Source: Serinus canaria (lineage: Eukaryota; Chordata; Aves; Passeriformes; Fringillidae). From it: a stretch of 64,000 nucleotides of DNA. The translations under genes were made by a program, and so were the position numbers. Positions 16,379-63,500 of this stretch are shown here, piece by piece (positions within the stretch are counted from its first letter, which is position 1; the number at the start of each line of letters is the position of its first letter). A model generated the notes under the pieces. It searched no databases, was not told where the DNA came from, and worked only from the letters and a program-made list of their open reading frames with translations. The DNA lies in assembly GCF_022539315.1 (NCBI RefSeq), contig NC_066332.1:3119001-3183000 (forward strand). The letters run 5' to 3'.

Positions 16379-19300
16379 TCAGTTAACCACCTGTGAAAGC
16401 AAAACACAACACCAACACCCCGTGAAGGATCTGCTGAGACAAAACCCATTCCCATTCTAGAACAGCCTGAAGCAAAGCCCCTTCAGGCAGGAGGTTCCCC
16501 AACGTGCAGCTCTCCTGCCCCATAGCATGCACTGCTTATCTCAGATGCCAGGGAAAACATCGTGCTCTGGCTAAGCCCCACATTCACTCATCTATAAAGC
16601 TTTTCCCAATCTCAGACTAGGTCTACACACAGGAGAAGAAAAAGGCTCCTACCTCACTGTGGCAGCCACAGCAGTGCTCTGAAACCTGCTCCTCCTTACC
16701 ACCCACTGGGCCAGCCCAGCCTCTGCACAGCCAGCAGAACCAAGAGGGCTTTTCTCTTCAGCACAGACTGGTGGCTCTGAGAAACCCAAATGATTTCAAG
16801 ATGCTGTGAGATTCCCCCCTTTCATTGCCCTACACAGGGCTTGCCTCCCTGGCTGCTGCCTCGAGGCCTGAGCCAGTTCTTGGCTCTTAAATCTCCTCCT
16901 GGGTTATGTGAGCAGGTTATTTCCCCGGGATGCTGGGCTCCTGAGTGTCTCCTTGCAGCAGCAACTACACAGACTGAAGGGCAGAGTTCTGATCCACCCT
17001 GCCTCCTCCTGTGCCCTCAGGAGCTGCTCCCTTAAGCTCAGTAAATCCCACAGAGCAGTCAGTGAAGGCACATGTAGTGTCTGGTTTGTCAGACATGGAA
17101 AACCAGCACTGATTGGGCTTAGAGATTCAGATCTTCCTCCTCCACCTCAGGAGGCATCCTGAGCCTCCTGCAAGCCTCTGCCTCCTGCAGAGAGGAGAGG
17201 ACATCCCACCCTTCCGCACTACCCAGCTGGAAACAAGGGAGGAAATGGGAATAATTGAGCTGAGGTCAGACAGGAGCTCCAATGAGTGAGGGGGAACAAG
17301 AGCTTGTCACAGACCCCAGCTTTGGGACACAGCTTCCCTCTCCAGGGTGCCACTGCATAGACTGCAGCTCTCTGGGCTGTGAGGCAGCTCAAACGCTGCT
17401 GAAGGAAGCCCTGGAATGGAAGCCACGCCTAACCAGTCCAAAACTACCAACCTCTGCCTCTGGAGGGAGCATCCCACGGGTGTCACCTACCAGGGAAGAG
17501 CAACAAGGAGTACAGCAGCCTGGAGATCTCTCCGGGGATATTCCTATTCTACAGACAGCTTGCAAGAGTGAGAAGGTAAGAATTTAAGGTGGGACAGATA
17601 TCATAAATCTCAAGAAGAAAAAGAGGCCAGGCTTTATAAAAGGGCTGCAGTTGCAAAGAACAGATCAGGTAAATTGCACATGCACTGCCACAGACAGCAA
17701 AGACCCAAAACTCACCTTGATCATCACCGCTGCCACAACCCCCAGCAGGGCCAGCACAAAGAGCCCAATTCGGGCCTTGTTAAACCTCTTCAGCAGGAAG
17801 AACTTGGCCCAGTCCACCTTCTTCTGGCTGCTAGGTGGGTACCGCACTTTGTTGGTGCTCTCCATCTTCAGGTCCTTGATCAGGCAGGCGCGGCGGTGCG
17901 AGAAGGTCTCGAAGCTGTGCTTGCCGTGGTAGGCGCCCATCCCGCTGTGCCCTGAGGGACACAGCCAAGAGGGCACTCCTCAGCCTCAGCCAGCCTGAAC
18001 TCTGCCCACCTGAGGACAGCTGAGCCTTCCCTTGCAGCACTTCTCAACTGTACTCCAGCCCTCTTCTTCCTCACCTCATTTACACCAGTCACTCTGATTG
18101 CAGCTAATGGTTTTGATGCACCTTCCCCAGCAGGCTGCACTAAATGCTTCAGTCTTTCCAAAAATACAGGCAAAGGTTTTTCCCTCCTGGCCCCTGTCCT
18201 AATGCACTGCCAGAACTTTAATTATTATGAAGACCTGCTGCAAAGAGACTCTTGAGCTACAGGAGGCACAGGGATACCCAGACACAAACCATGGGTTGTT
18301 GCTCCCTGGGAACAACACTGGGCATTAAGTCCCAACTCTTAAGAAGCTTCAGTAACTTACCAACACCACCAAAAGGCAAAGTTGAGAGGAAGTAATGCAT
18401 AATGACATCATTTCCAGTCACACCACCACTGGAGGTTTCTGAGATGACTCTCTTGATTAACTAGAAAAAGAAAAAAAACAAAACAAAAGATCGAAAAGGC
18501 TCAAAGAAGAGACCAGACCAAGTAACTGAGCATACTGGGAAGGGAGCTACATTTCAGATATGTTCATCACCTCTGGCACAGCCCAGACCCACCTGCTTGT
18601 TGTTGGAGAAGACATAAAGGGCAAGAGGCTTCTCCCGACCATTGATGAACTCAATGGCTTCCTCCACACTCTTCACAGTCACAATGGGCAGCACTGGCCC
18701 AAAGATTTCCTCCTCCATCACCTTTGACTCCGGGGAAACATCCGTCAGGATGGTTGGTGCTGAGGCAAATGGGAGAATGAGAGAACAGCATGAGCAGGAC
18801 ACAGACCTGGCCCATGGTGAAATAAGGCACAGACAAACAGACCCCACAAAGCACCCACTACCACCTCCCCTCCACAGCAGCTGCCAGGAGCACCTATGAA
18901 GCGGGAGGCCTCATCAGTCTCTCCCCCAAGAGCAATTTTCTGCCCTTCCAGCAAGCCCAGGATCCTCTTGAAGTGACGCTGGTTGACGATCCTTTCATAG
19001 TCTGGAGATGACTTCACGTCCTCCCCATAGAATTCCTGACAAAAGGGAACAGCAGAAACAAAAGTGCTCAGCACACCTGCCAGCAGCCACAGCTCCAGGA
19101 AATCCCACCTGGGACAATCTCCACAGCACAAGGGACTCCTCCCTCACCTTCAGAGTGGCCTTGATGTTCTCCACCACCCTGCTCTGGATGGATGGGTCAC
19201 ACAGGATGTAGTCTGGGGCGATGCACGTTTGCCCACAGTTCATGTACTTGCCCCACGTTATCCGCCTGTGGCAAGGCAGAAAGGGACATGCTTGCTCCAT

Positions 19301-21418
19301 GCTCACTCCCTTCCCCATCCCTCAGCCCAGCTGACAGCACCTGAGCTGGGCATGCTGGCCCAGAGATGTCCCCCTGCCCTGCTGCTGAGGGCCCATCAAG
19401 GCTGCAACAACCTGACCTGCAGGCGACAGCCAGGTCACAGTCCTTGTCGATGTAGCAGGGGCTCTTCCCCCCCAGCTCCAGGGTGACAGGGGTCAGGTGC
19501 TTGGCAGCTGCTGCCATCACAATTTTGCCCACTGCAGTGTTGCCAGTGTAGAGGATGTGATCAAATCTCTGGGTCAGCAGCTCGGTTGTCTCAGGAACTC
19601 CTCCAGTGACCACAGGGTACAGCTCCTGCAGGGCAAACAAGCTGAGAGTTACCTTGATTCAAAGCACTTACATCAAGGCAGCAGCCCTGCATGTGGCAGA
19701 GGGCAGACTTGTTGTGGCCTACTTCATGATAGGGACAAAATAGAGTGGTATCAGAGATATTCTCTGCTCCATCCCCTGAAATGAAGATTTGTTTCCCATT
19801 TTGTGCCACATGAACTAAAAGAAATAAAGGCTGAGGCCAGGGCTGAGTCTGGCTGTGGAGCTGCTCCCACACAGGAAGAATCAGGGCACATATGACTGCC
19901 AGGCTCTCCCAAGGGCTGCCTCCTTCCCCTGCTCCTGCCTCCCACCTAGAGAAGGTGCTAACACCCTGGAGGAAACTCCACAGGGCCCTGTGCAGTGACA
20001 GCAACAGCCTATCTCTGTGACAAAGTGCAAGGGATGACAGAACTGCCAGGCAAGAGGAGGAGGAACAACACCTCCTACAAGTGCAGTTCAGCAGGACATG
20101 AAAACCCAGACCATGCTGCCATGGAACACACAGTGCCCAGTTCTCAGGAAGAGCCAGGCACCACCAGCATCCCACAGAACCTGTGCTGACCTAAGGGCAT
20201 CCCCAGCACAGCTCCAAAGAGCAGCTCCTGCAGAGAGAAGTACATACACACCTCTCCATATGGTCATGGGTATCAAAAAGGCTGTCACACTGCAGCAGCG
20301 TTATGTAAGCTCACACACAAACACAGGGAGAATCTGTCAATGTACCTTTGGACTCTAACAGTAACTCAACCCTTCCTGGGCCTCCTGCTTGTCCTCCTTT
20401 GAAGGGAGCAGGCAATGGATTTGGCTCGAACCTGCAGGAGCCCTTTAGAGCAGGACAGATCCAGACAGTCATGTCAGGCACGGGGCCACACTCACCTTGT
20501 CCAGGTACTGTGGGAGGAGCTCAGCCACCAGCCGAGCCGTGTTCTCGCTGACCTCTGACGGCTTCACCACCACGGCATTGCCTGCAGGGCACACACAGCA
20601 CGGACACTGAGCCATCAATCCACTGTCCTACACCCAGCCACCACCCCAGGGCCCTGCTGGACCCCCACCTGCTGCGATGGCCCCGATCAGGGGCTGCATG
20701 ACCAGCACAAAGGGGTAGTTCCAGGCCCCAATGACCAGCACCACGCCCAGGGGCTCGTAGTTGATGTAGGCCTCGTCCCTCATGGTCAGCAGGTTCTTCT
20801 TCACGGGCTGAGGGGCTGCCCAGGATGGCAGCTTCTCCATGGTGAGGGCCAGCTCCCCCAGCACGCCCAGAATTTCATGGCTGTAGGCGTTGTACCCACA
20901 CTGAAACAACAGGGAGTTTGGGCAAGGGATGGCAAAGGCGCCCCCTCCTCCCACAGCCACCATCTCAGCCCTGCTGCTTCCAAGTGTCTGTCACTGGCAG
21001 TGACAAATATCCCTGGCCAAAGATGGGTGTGTGAGGCAGAACCCAAAACCTGACTGCCTTTGCAGTTCTGCCTTAGACTAACTCCTTCTCAGAAATGGTG
21101 GCAGCAGACCTTCGCAGGCCGCAGTGGCACAAGGCCAAGGGGGACAAGAGCAAAAGTCATTCAGCACAGCAAAGGCAGCCCCTGGCCTTCCCACTTTCCC
21201 TTCAGGCCTGACCACTGTCCGTGCGCAGCGGATGGGAGAAACTCCCCGACCCAGACCTTGTTCAGATCAGCCTTGATGGCTGCCAGGATCTCCTTCTCCT
21301 TCTCCTGCACCATCCTCTGCAGGGCCTTCAGCTGCTGAATCCTGAACTCCAGCGGGCGGCTCCGGCCCGACCTGAAGGCGGCCCTGGCCCGGCCCACGAT
21401 CTGCTGCATCTTCTCCAT
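16379..21418 (-). CDS. ALDH3A2: Fatty aldehyde dehydrogenase, ALDH3A2-like (copy B)
   Basis: Class 3 aldehyde dehydrogenase of about 487 residues, expected to oxidise long-chain aliphatic aldehydes on the endoplasmic reticulum or peroxisome membrane. Exons in coding order: 21418-21257, 20900-20669, 20581-20496, 19625-19417, 19265-19148, 19035-18894, 18759-18593, 18460-18361, 17951-17716, 16390-16379. Exon lengths 162, 232, 86, 209, 118, 142, 167, 100 and 236 are identical to copy A. The active-site cysteine ([12 protein letters not shown]), glutamate (LELGGKSPC) and [14 protein letters not shown] are intact. The C-terminus has [19 protein letters not shown] followed by an uninterrupted hydrophobic anchor ([16 protein letters not shown]), the ALDH3A2 hallmark. 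The last coding exon (VVN then stop) is inferred from the acceptor CTTTCACAG; human ALDH3A2 has alternative last exons, so another could exist. Transcription probably starts in the CpG island just upstream. Confidence 0.88.
18579..19615 (-). repeat. Conversion tract, copy B member (ALDH3A exons 4-7 with introns)
   Basis: Partner of 11866-12900, about 99 percent identical by eye and including intron sequence. Exons 8 and 9 outside the tract differ clearly between the copies. Confidence 0.8.
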
Positions 21419-21439
21419 GGCTGCTCAGCACTGAGGAGA

Positions 21440-22480
21440 CACCGGCGATCCCCAGCTCACCACAGGGCCATGGAGGCCGCACAGCCCGGCTTGTCCCCAG
21501 GAGCTCCGGGCGCGCTCCCACCCTCCAGCCGCTCCCCCCGCCCCATCTCCAGGCAGCGAACCCGCCGCCGCTTGTCCCTAATCCCGCCGCATCTCCCTGA
21601 AGCCTTACGTAACTCCCGAGTTAGAAAAGTTTGAGAAGCAGCGCAGGGCGTTGGTGGCAGCGTGGGGATGTCACCGAGGAAGTCGGAGCTGCTCCCGGCG
21701 GGGCGGAGCGCACCGCGATAGCGAGCGACACCCGGCGAGGTCACGGCGGGATGGGGACCCCTCCCCACCTCCCGAGGAACCGCGGGGACCCCCGAGCGAC
21801 ACCGACGCTGAGGCGACAACCGTGGCGGTGGCCGCGGCACGGTGGCTGCGAGCCGCTGGTTCTCCCCCCGGGCTGGTGCCCTCCGCCCCGGGCAGGACCC
21901 TCCGCCCCCGCGGCCCCGCCGCCCACCGGGGTCGCCGCCGCCGCAGCCGCTTCCTCTTTCCGCTCACATGACGGAAGCGGAACGGGCGAGGCCGCGGGGC
22001 AGCCGCTCCCCCTCCCTGCCCGGTGGTCGCAGAGAGAGAGGAGGAGGAGGAGGTGGAAGCGGAGCGGGGAGAAGGATGCGTCCCCGCGGTGCCGCCGCTA
22101 CCTTGGCCGCCGCGCTCGGGGATGCTCCTGCCGCAGACCTCCGTGGGCTCCGCGGGTGGAAGCGGCTCTGGCAGTGCCGGGCCGGTTGTGAAACGCTGCC
22201 GGGGCGTGGGGCTGCCCTGGGGGCGGAGGGCAGAGTCCCTGCGGAGCCTTATCGGGGCAGGGAGCAGCGGGTGGCCCTGCCCTGCCAGCGGGCTCCTGCC
22301 GCGGAGGGGCAGCGAAGCCGGGCAGGTGCTGCTTTGGGAAAGGCAGGAGGAGCCCTGCGGGACGGTCCAGTTAACCTTGGTACAGTCGCGGTGTGGGAAG
22401 CGAGCCAGAAAAAACGCGGAGAAAGGAGCTCGGGCAGGGTTGGGCACATTCCGGTTAAAAATAGACGTGCCACAACTTGT
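21440..22480 (-). promoter_or_regulatory. CpG-island promoter of ALDH3A copy B
   Basis: Very GC-rich sequence dense in CpG lies directly upstream of the copy B ATG. It includes a purine run of GAG/GGA repeats around 22030-22065 and a GGAAGCGGA ETS-like site near 21975. No TATA box was seen. The island is wide enough to fire in both directions. Long frames inside it on both strands are composition artefacts. Confidence 0.65.
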
Positions 22481-25400
22481 TCTAGGAAAAGCACGGTGAT
22501 TATTTAAAAATTGTATGCAGGTTGTTACACGCTGCCTCTCGTGACTCGATTTACCCAGCGCCTTTACTGCTAAAACTCCTCGGTTTGCAGCCGTACTCCC
22601 TAAATCCATGTCTGGTGCACCTGGGTGCTCCTGCCCAGGTGATGTGGGCTCCACCACAGAGCACCCCTTCTCCTGCAAGGTTTAATCCCATTTTCCCACA
22701 CTAACACAGCTCTCTGAAGCTGGGAGTGCCTTTTGGCTTCAGATTGTGCAGAACCACAATTCCCCCCTAACACCAAGCGTGGCTTCTGTGGTCAGCTGGC
22801 TTCACTAACACGTCCTGGGCTGTGGCTCAGCAGGAACATTTCACCAGCTGCAGCACAAATCTCAGCAGTAAACACCCTGCTGTGGGGAAGAATGACATGA
22901 GCAACTGCTAAAACTTGTGCACAGGAGGTAACATGAGAAGACAAAAACAGGCTGGGCTTGACAGGGCCCTTCCAGGTGGTATAAGGAGAAAAGCTGGGTT
23001 TGCACTGAAAAAATGGGTAGAAGCAGGAATGTTCCTTGAAGGACCGTTGTCCGGTGGAAATGCTCTCCGTTATCCTGTCAGCATCCTTGCAGGCACAGAA
23101 GGTTGGAGCTCTGTGCAGGCCCAAGGGAATTTGGATAAGGATTAGTGGTACTGTAATCAGAGTAAAAGCCTGAGCTGTCAGCGTGGAGCATTACATTGTG
23201 CCTGGGGAAACGGAGCTGCACTGCACCCACCCAGGCTGGCAGCGCGAGCAGGGAGCTGGATGGATTCTCCAGAGCTTGTTAAATTCTCACCTATCAGCCC
23301 AGAGGGTTTTCATGTCACAACAGTGCTGCTTGTACTTGGCAGCACACACTGGAAGCAAAAATCCCAGCTCCCGTTATCCCAGCGGTCAGTGGGGATAAAC
23401 CTTTGCAGAAATGAGGCAGCATCCTGGCAGAGAGTCCCTTTTTGTCCTTGTTGGGGACATCTTTTGGCCAGCTGGGGACAGGGAACGAGGCTGAAGGGCT
23501 TTTTTAGCATTGCAGAGTCTGATCTGGGTGAGACAGGAGGATTTCAGGGAAGTGTGGGATCTTGAGTGAGACAGAGGAATACCCCGTGCTCCCCACGCCT
23601 GGGAGCTGGCAGTGTTTTCTATTTTAATTCAGTCACTAAGAAACAATAAAGGGAGCTATTTATGGGAAAGCAATGGAACTCCAGAGGAACTGGGAGGTGA
23701 GCAGTGCTGGGGGGGGGGCTCTAATCTGTAGTTACAGCAGCAAGAGGTGTTTCATTGAGAAGCTGAGCTCAAGATTCCCCCCTACCCTCACTCCTTGTAG
23801 CCCTACTCCCCTCTTGGAGTCAATTAACAGCAATCAGACAGGCTGCCCTGCCCTGGGGAGCAGCCATTTGTGCTTCCAAAAGCACCCAGCAGAGCCTGGG
23901 GAAGGAGGACTTTGGAAGATAAACTGTGCAGTATTTGATTTCAAGAGTCCACCAAATAACACAGCTGATCAATAAATGTCCTTTTAGCTGACACACCACA
24001 CTCACAGAACTTCAAGTTTTCAGCTACAATCCTTAGTCCCTGCTTACATGTCTGCCTAGTCTCAAATTCCAAATGTTTTCTGGAGGTCACATAACCCAGC
24101 CAGATCCCAACCCCAAACAGCACTCGACCATAACAGTGGTACAGAAGATGAACAACAGGGAGAGATTTTTGAGGAACCTACAGGAATCAATGCAGCTCAG
24201 TTCATTTATGGCATCACTTGTTTTGAAAGCTGGGGCTGATCTCACATTTGCCAGAAGGAGATACTGTGTCACACACAGCCCCGGTCTGTGGGCTGCATTG
24301 TGGACAGAGTTCAGGCCATGGAAAATGTGAAAGGGACACAAAGAAACAATGGGAATGATTGGCACAAGGACTGCAACACGGCTCAACAGCCCCACGGGCA
24401 CTCGGCTGGCTTGCAGGCAGCCAGGAGGGGGGAGCCTGCCCTGCACAAAAGCCTTTTGAAAAGGTGTTTGTCCCAAGGAGCAGTGCCAAGGCTTCCTTCA
24501 GCTGGGCTCCAGCTGACTTGGAGATCTCAGGAGAGGGGTTATCCTGATGGACTCCACTCCTCTGCAAAAGGAGGAGCTGTGGGGGCACTCTGGGAAAAGC
24601 CACAGTCAGGAGCATGGCTCAGGTCAGATGGGGAAGTTCAGAGTGAGAAGAGATTTGCTTAAAGACTTGAAAGGTATCTTGGACTGTCAAAAAAGATGGT
24701 GGCAAGAACAGCTCAGAGAAGTCAAAGGATCAAAATTTAAATTAAAAAGTCCCCCAAAATAGGAGAGGAAGCAGGAATCAAAAAGGAGGTAGGTCACAAG
24801 TCAGGTCACAAGCCAGCCTATCTGAATTTCAAAGCCTCAACAAGCTTTGGAAGCAGCAGGATCCAGATTTTCCTGCTCCAGATGAAAAGAAGTTTCCCTT
24901 TTTGGTGTAGCTGGGCATAGCATGGGGACATGGGTGAATAACAAGTTATTGCCTCTGAACCCCGAGGTGATGGGATAATAATTTGATGTAGCTGTACAAG
25001 ATAACAGCAAGAAATATGAAAACCCAGGCAGTCCCAGGAACAGCTCCCTCCTCAAAATGCTCCTTGGAATAACTTGTAGCATCTTAAGTTGCAAGTTAAA
25101 TGAACAGGATTTCCTCCTGTGTGTCAGACGAAGGGTTGAGAGTTCAACTTCTTGCTTATGAAAAGCAGCAAATGTCAGAATCAAAATGTGTTTTAGATTC
25201 CTCAGCTGACATTTTGTAAAATGGACAGAGTGGAGCAAGTGCAGAACACTCAGGGAGATGCTGGAGAGCTGAGCTAGAAAAGCACAGCAAATCTCTCCTT
25301 ACAAGTTCTATCTTTCAAAGGCTGGGGAAAAAAAAGTATTTTTTAAAACAAGCACCTGCTGTTCAGCACAGAGAGCCAAAGACAGAGGACAGCTTCAGGA

Positions 25401-26298
25401 TCTTTGTGGAATGAGTTTATGCAGAAAGACAGGCCATGAACATTGGTCTCCTCCTCCTGAAAACAGCCAGCAAGAATAGCCCTTTTCTTCTCCTCCTGTT
25501 TGTGCAGCTGTAGCCTTGCTGGCAAGAGGGGAAGGAGAATGAGCTTGAATCCTGAAAGGAAAGAAAGAAAACCAACAAAACCCAGTGAGTTCCTGAGAAA
25601 AGCAGCCTATCTCCTAGACTTGTGCATTAAGGCTGTTGCTTTGTTCCTAGATTCAGGCTCAGACATATCATTAGCATTCCCAGCTCACTCCTTCCTCATC
25701 CTCTTTATGTGCCACTCTCAAGTGGAGGAGTTTTTAATAATAAATTGGGGAAAATTTAATAGCACAACTCAAAAATACAATATGCACACAGCAGCTACCA
25801 CAGCATATCTCAGCTGGGCAGAGGGCACAGGCTGTGAGGTGAACAAAGCCCATTTTTTGTCAACTTTGGATAGAAATTGTAACTTCCTGCCAGCTTTTGT
25901 CAATTAGCTCTGTATTTGCTGTTCTGGCAGCCCCAACAGCTCTCCTTTGCTAGAGGCAACAAATAAGCACCTTGTTGAAAGGTCATACAGCTGTTACCCA
26001 GGATCCTACTTAGCATTTTTGTCTTCCAATTCAAGTTTAAAAAAATTGAAGAAAAAAAAAAAAAGCAGTAGGGTAAATTGTCTTGCTAAAGCCAGGGAAA
26101 AACAAACTCAGGGACACTTTGTGCCAGAGCTACCCAGAGATAAAGAACTCAAGGATGCTGCCCCATCCTGCCCTGCTGGGGGGAGCATTCAGCAACTTCT
26201 TTACCCAGACATGTGGAGATTTTTTCCTAAATTTAACACCTCTGGTCACAGAGACACAGAAACTCAGTTGTACCATAGAAACACTTCTAGTGTCAGTA
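22481..26298. other. Intergenic region between ALDH3A copy B and ULK2
   Basis: About 3.8 kb with no recognisable exon, repeat family or RNA gene. A G10 run lies near 23710 and a plus-strand AATAAA at 23645-23650, but nothing coding leads into it. Confidence 0.6.
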
Positions 26299-28059
26299 TT
26301 TATTTTTACCTTAATATACATTTATACAGGCCATAATAAAAAGGCTATTACGCAACAGTTCAGTGAGTTATTACCTAGTTCCAAGAATAATGCATGCAAT
26401 TACAAAGGAGAGGTAGAAACACCGTATTAAAGACCTAAAAATACAAACATTATATAAACAAACACTTTCAAATTAACTGTTGGAATTTCATACAGATAAA
26501 TAAGGTAAAAAGTACATTACTCTGTCAAAGTAAAGGAAACACGTGGTTATCCCAACACTGAAACAATATTTTGATGTGTAAGCCCTGTACAACTTTGTCA
26601 AATAGTTCAGACCACTGTGTTTAAGAGGATTAAAATGATTTTGTCCTGGAGAATGGTTTATTCAAGTATTCAAGCAGTTGAGTAACAAAAAAGTCCCCAA
26701 AACAAAGTATAGGAACCATTTCCAGAGAAGCTGATCTGCCCAAATACTTTGCAAATTGCTGTCCTGATCTCACGGGATGCTTGAAATGACAATGCCTATA
26801 AGGCTAAATGAAGCTTCCCACCTCTCCCCCAAAATGCACACAAAAGAATCCTGATTTTTCACACACTCTATATGTAGAGATTCTACATCATTTTATCAGC
26901 ATCTCAAACCACAACATATTTTCTGGTTTGTTATTTTTTTTAATCTTTTTTTTTTTTTTGCATGGTTCCTTGCAGAACCTTTCAGTTTACAGTATTTATT
27001 GTAATACTGCCCAAGAAACAAACTACAGAGAACTGTCATTACACCCCTAAAGACTGCAGGCATTAATGCACATATTGCATGCACAACAAAAGATGCAACC
27101 AAATCTATAGAAAAAGCAAACAACAGCAACTCAACATTGCTATTACTGAGAAAGTCCAGAGCAGTAGTTACTCAAGTATTAGACAAATAGGTATAAAATG
27201 GAAAGGTTCACATGAATACAAGTTTTTACACAGTTTGTTTTGAAAGTCTTCTAGAAGCTACATTTGAAATTCTGAAAAGAATTTTATGTACACTGAAATG
27301 AAATTCAGCCAAGTCCATTGTGCCTTCTTTCTCTAGATTTTTTTTTTAATATAGTTCTTCAAAAATGAATATACAGTTGCTTAGTAAATTAGTGCAAAAC
27401 AAAATATTTTGGAAGAAGATCATCAAATAGTATCCACATCAGCTGAAAACCCCCTGGGGATTTTGCACAGATGGAGGGAATTTCTTCCATCCCCACTTTT
27501 CCCCGGGGGTAAGAGCGTGTTTGCCATCCCTTCATATGACAACCTGAGCCACGTGTACAACAGGTGAGCTCCAGACAAGGCAGCTGAGCCCCAAAAAGCT
27601 TCAAGCAGCACTTGCACATGGTTAGGATTTCCCAAATTCACTCAGCCACATTTTACTGAACAGCTTAAAAACTCTTGAGGGAATCTTCTGAGGGAAATGT
27701 CTTTTTTGTACCTGATGCAGAAGGATCCGCTCTCGTAAAAACCTCACGAGGGAAAAACAACAAACCCTGATCATTCAAGTTCAAAGCACACGTACAAGGA
27801 TCAGTTTGAAATGTGAAGAGAGATTCTTTTAAATTCTGTTGCTAGGAAGGAAAAGGAGCTGCTGGATTGGTAAGGCAAGTGTACTTTTGGAATTTCTCCT
27901 CTTTGAATATGCTGCTGTTTCTTTGGTAGTCACCACAGAAATGTAAGAATCATCTTCCACATGGGGCAGAACAAGGACAACAATGAAGCTGTAGTGAAAA
28001 AAGTGCAGTATCACTGATGTGGTCCCTTATGTTCACACCATCTGGTCCTCAGGATATTC
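26299..28059 (-). other. ULK2: 3'UTR of ULK2
   Basis: AT-rich sequence of about 1.76 kb after the TAG. Minus-strand AATAAA hexamers lie at 26995-27000, 26657-26662 and 26299-26304, so alternative 3' ends are likely. The distal one is taken as the limit, but this is an inference. Confidence 0.55.
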
Positions 28060-62566
<34,507 letters not shown>

Positions 62567-63500
62567 CCCTCAGCGGGGCATGAAGCCCCCGGGAAGGACG
62601 GAGGGAAAACAAAGGGGTTCTTCCTCCAGCTACAGCCGCCTCACGGCAGCCGGCGGCGGGGTGGGAGCCTGCCCCGGTCCTGGCTGCCCCCGGCGGCGGG
62701 GGCAGCTCCTCTCATAGCGCCGCAGACCCCCGGGCCGGCGGGGCTGCTGCAGGGCGTCACCGAGGCGAGGGGCTCCGTCGGGCATGGGGAGGGGAAAGAG
62801 GGGAATCTCAGGGGTCGGGTGTGAGGGGACAGCGCGGCATCGGCGCCGGGACGAGGGGCCTTCTCAGCGGGGAAGGGGGCTCCGTGCCCTGCTGCTGCCC
62901 GGCCCCATGGCCCCGCCACAGCGGGGGCTGCCAGCGCCGCGGCCCCGCTCAGGGACCGAACCCCAGAGCATCCAGCGACGCGGGGGGAGGCGCGGCCCAC
63001 GGCTCCGGGGATGGCTGTCGCTGTCGCCGCCGCAGCCCTCGCGAGAGGGAAGGAAGCAGTGAGGGTGCGGACGGGGGTCTCTCAGGCCGCCCAGCGCCTC
63101 GCGGGGCTCCTGCCGCTCCACCACTTCCTCCACAGAGATCCGCACTCAACCAGCCCCGGCCGCGAGTGCCCAGCCCTCTGCACCGCCCCGCGGATCTTAT
63201 AAGCCGCAGTGCGCAGGTCCGGGCGCTCGGGTGCTTCCGCCGGCGGCCAAAGAGTGCCTCACCCCGGGTAACCTGCCGGTCCCTCCGCCACCAGCGCCTC
63301 AGAGCGGGGCCGGAGCGGGGCCTTTGCTCCGAGCCCACCGGGGACCGCGCATCCCTCCCGTCAGGGCTCCTGGGGGCCGGTCTGGTTGTCCTCTCAGTGA
63401 GGACGGTGACCCAAGCCCCTGGGCCCACGCTTGCCCTCACGCCGGGGCAGAGAGGCCAAACTCAGCCCTTCTCTCGGTCGCTTCAGGCGCACCCGCCAGT
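62567..63500 (-). promoter_or_regulatory. ULK2: CpG-island promoter and 5'UTR of ULK2
   Basis: GC-rich, CpG-dense sequence surrounds and precedes the ULK2 start, continuing into intron 1 down to about 62150. A palindromic CTTATAAG at 63196-63203 is TATA-like on both strands, but CpG-island promoters usually start without one and the start site cannot be fixed. Long frames in this island are composition artefacts. Confidence 0.65.

Noticed and set aside
21671..22678. 335-residue open frame on the minus strand
   Set aside because: It lies in the CpG island upstream of ALDH3A copy B, is rich in Arg, Pro, Gly and Ser, and frames of similar length exist on the opposite strand. It is a GC-composition artefact.
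24087..24615. Overlapping minus-strand frames of about 130 residues in the intergenic region
   Set aside because: No known domain, no splice context and no promoter-like sequence. The frames have ordinary random-frame composition.
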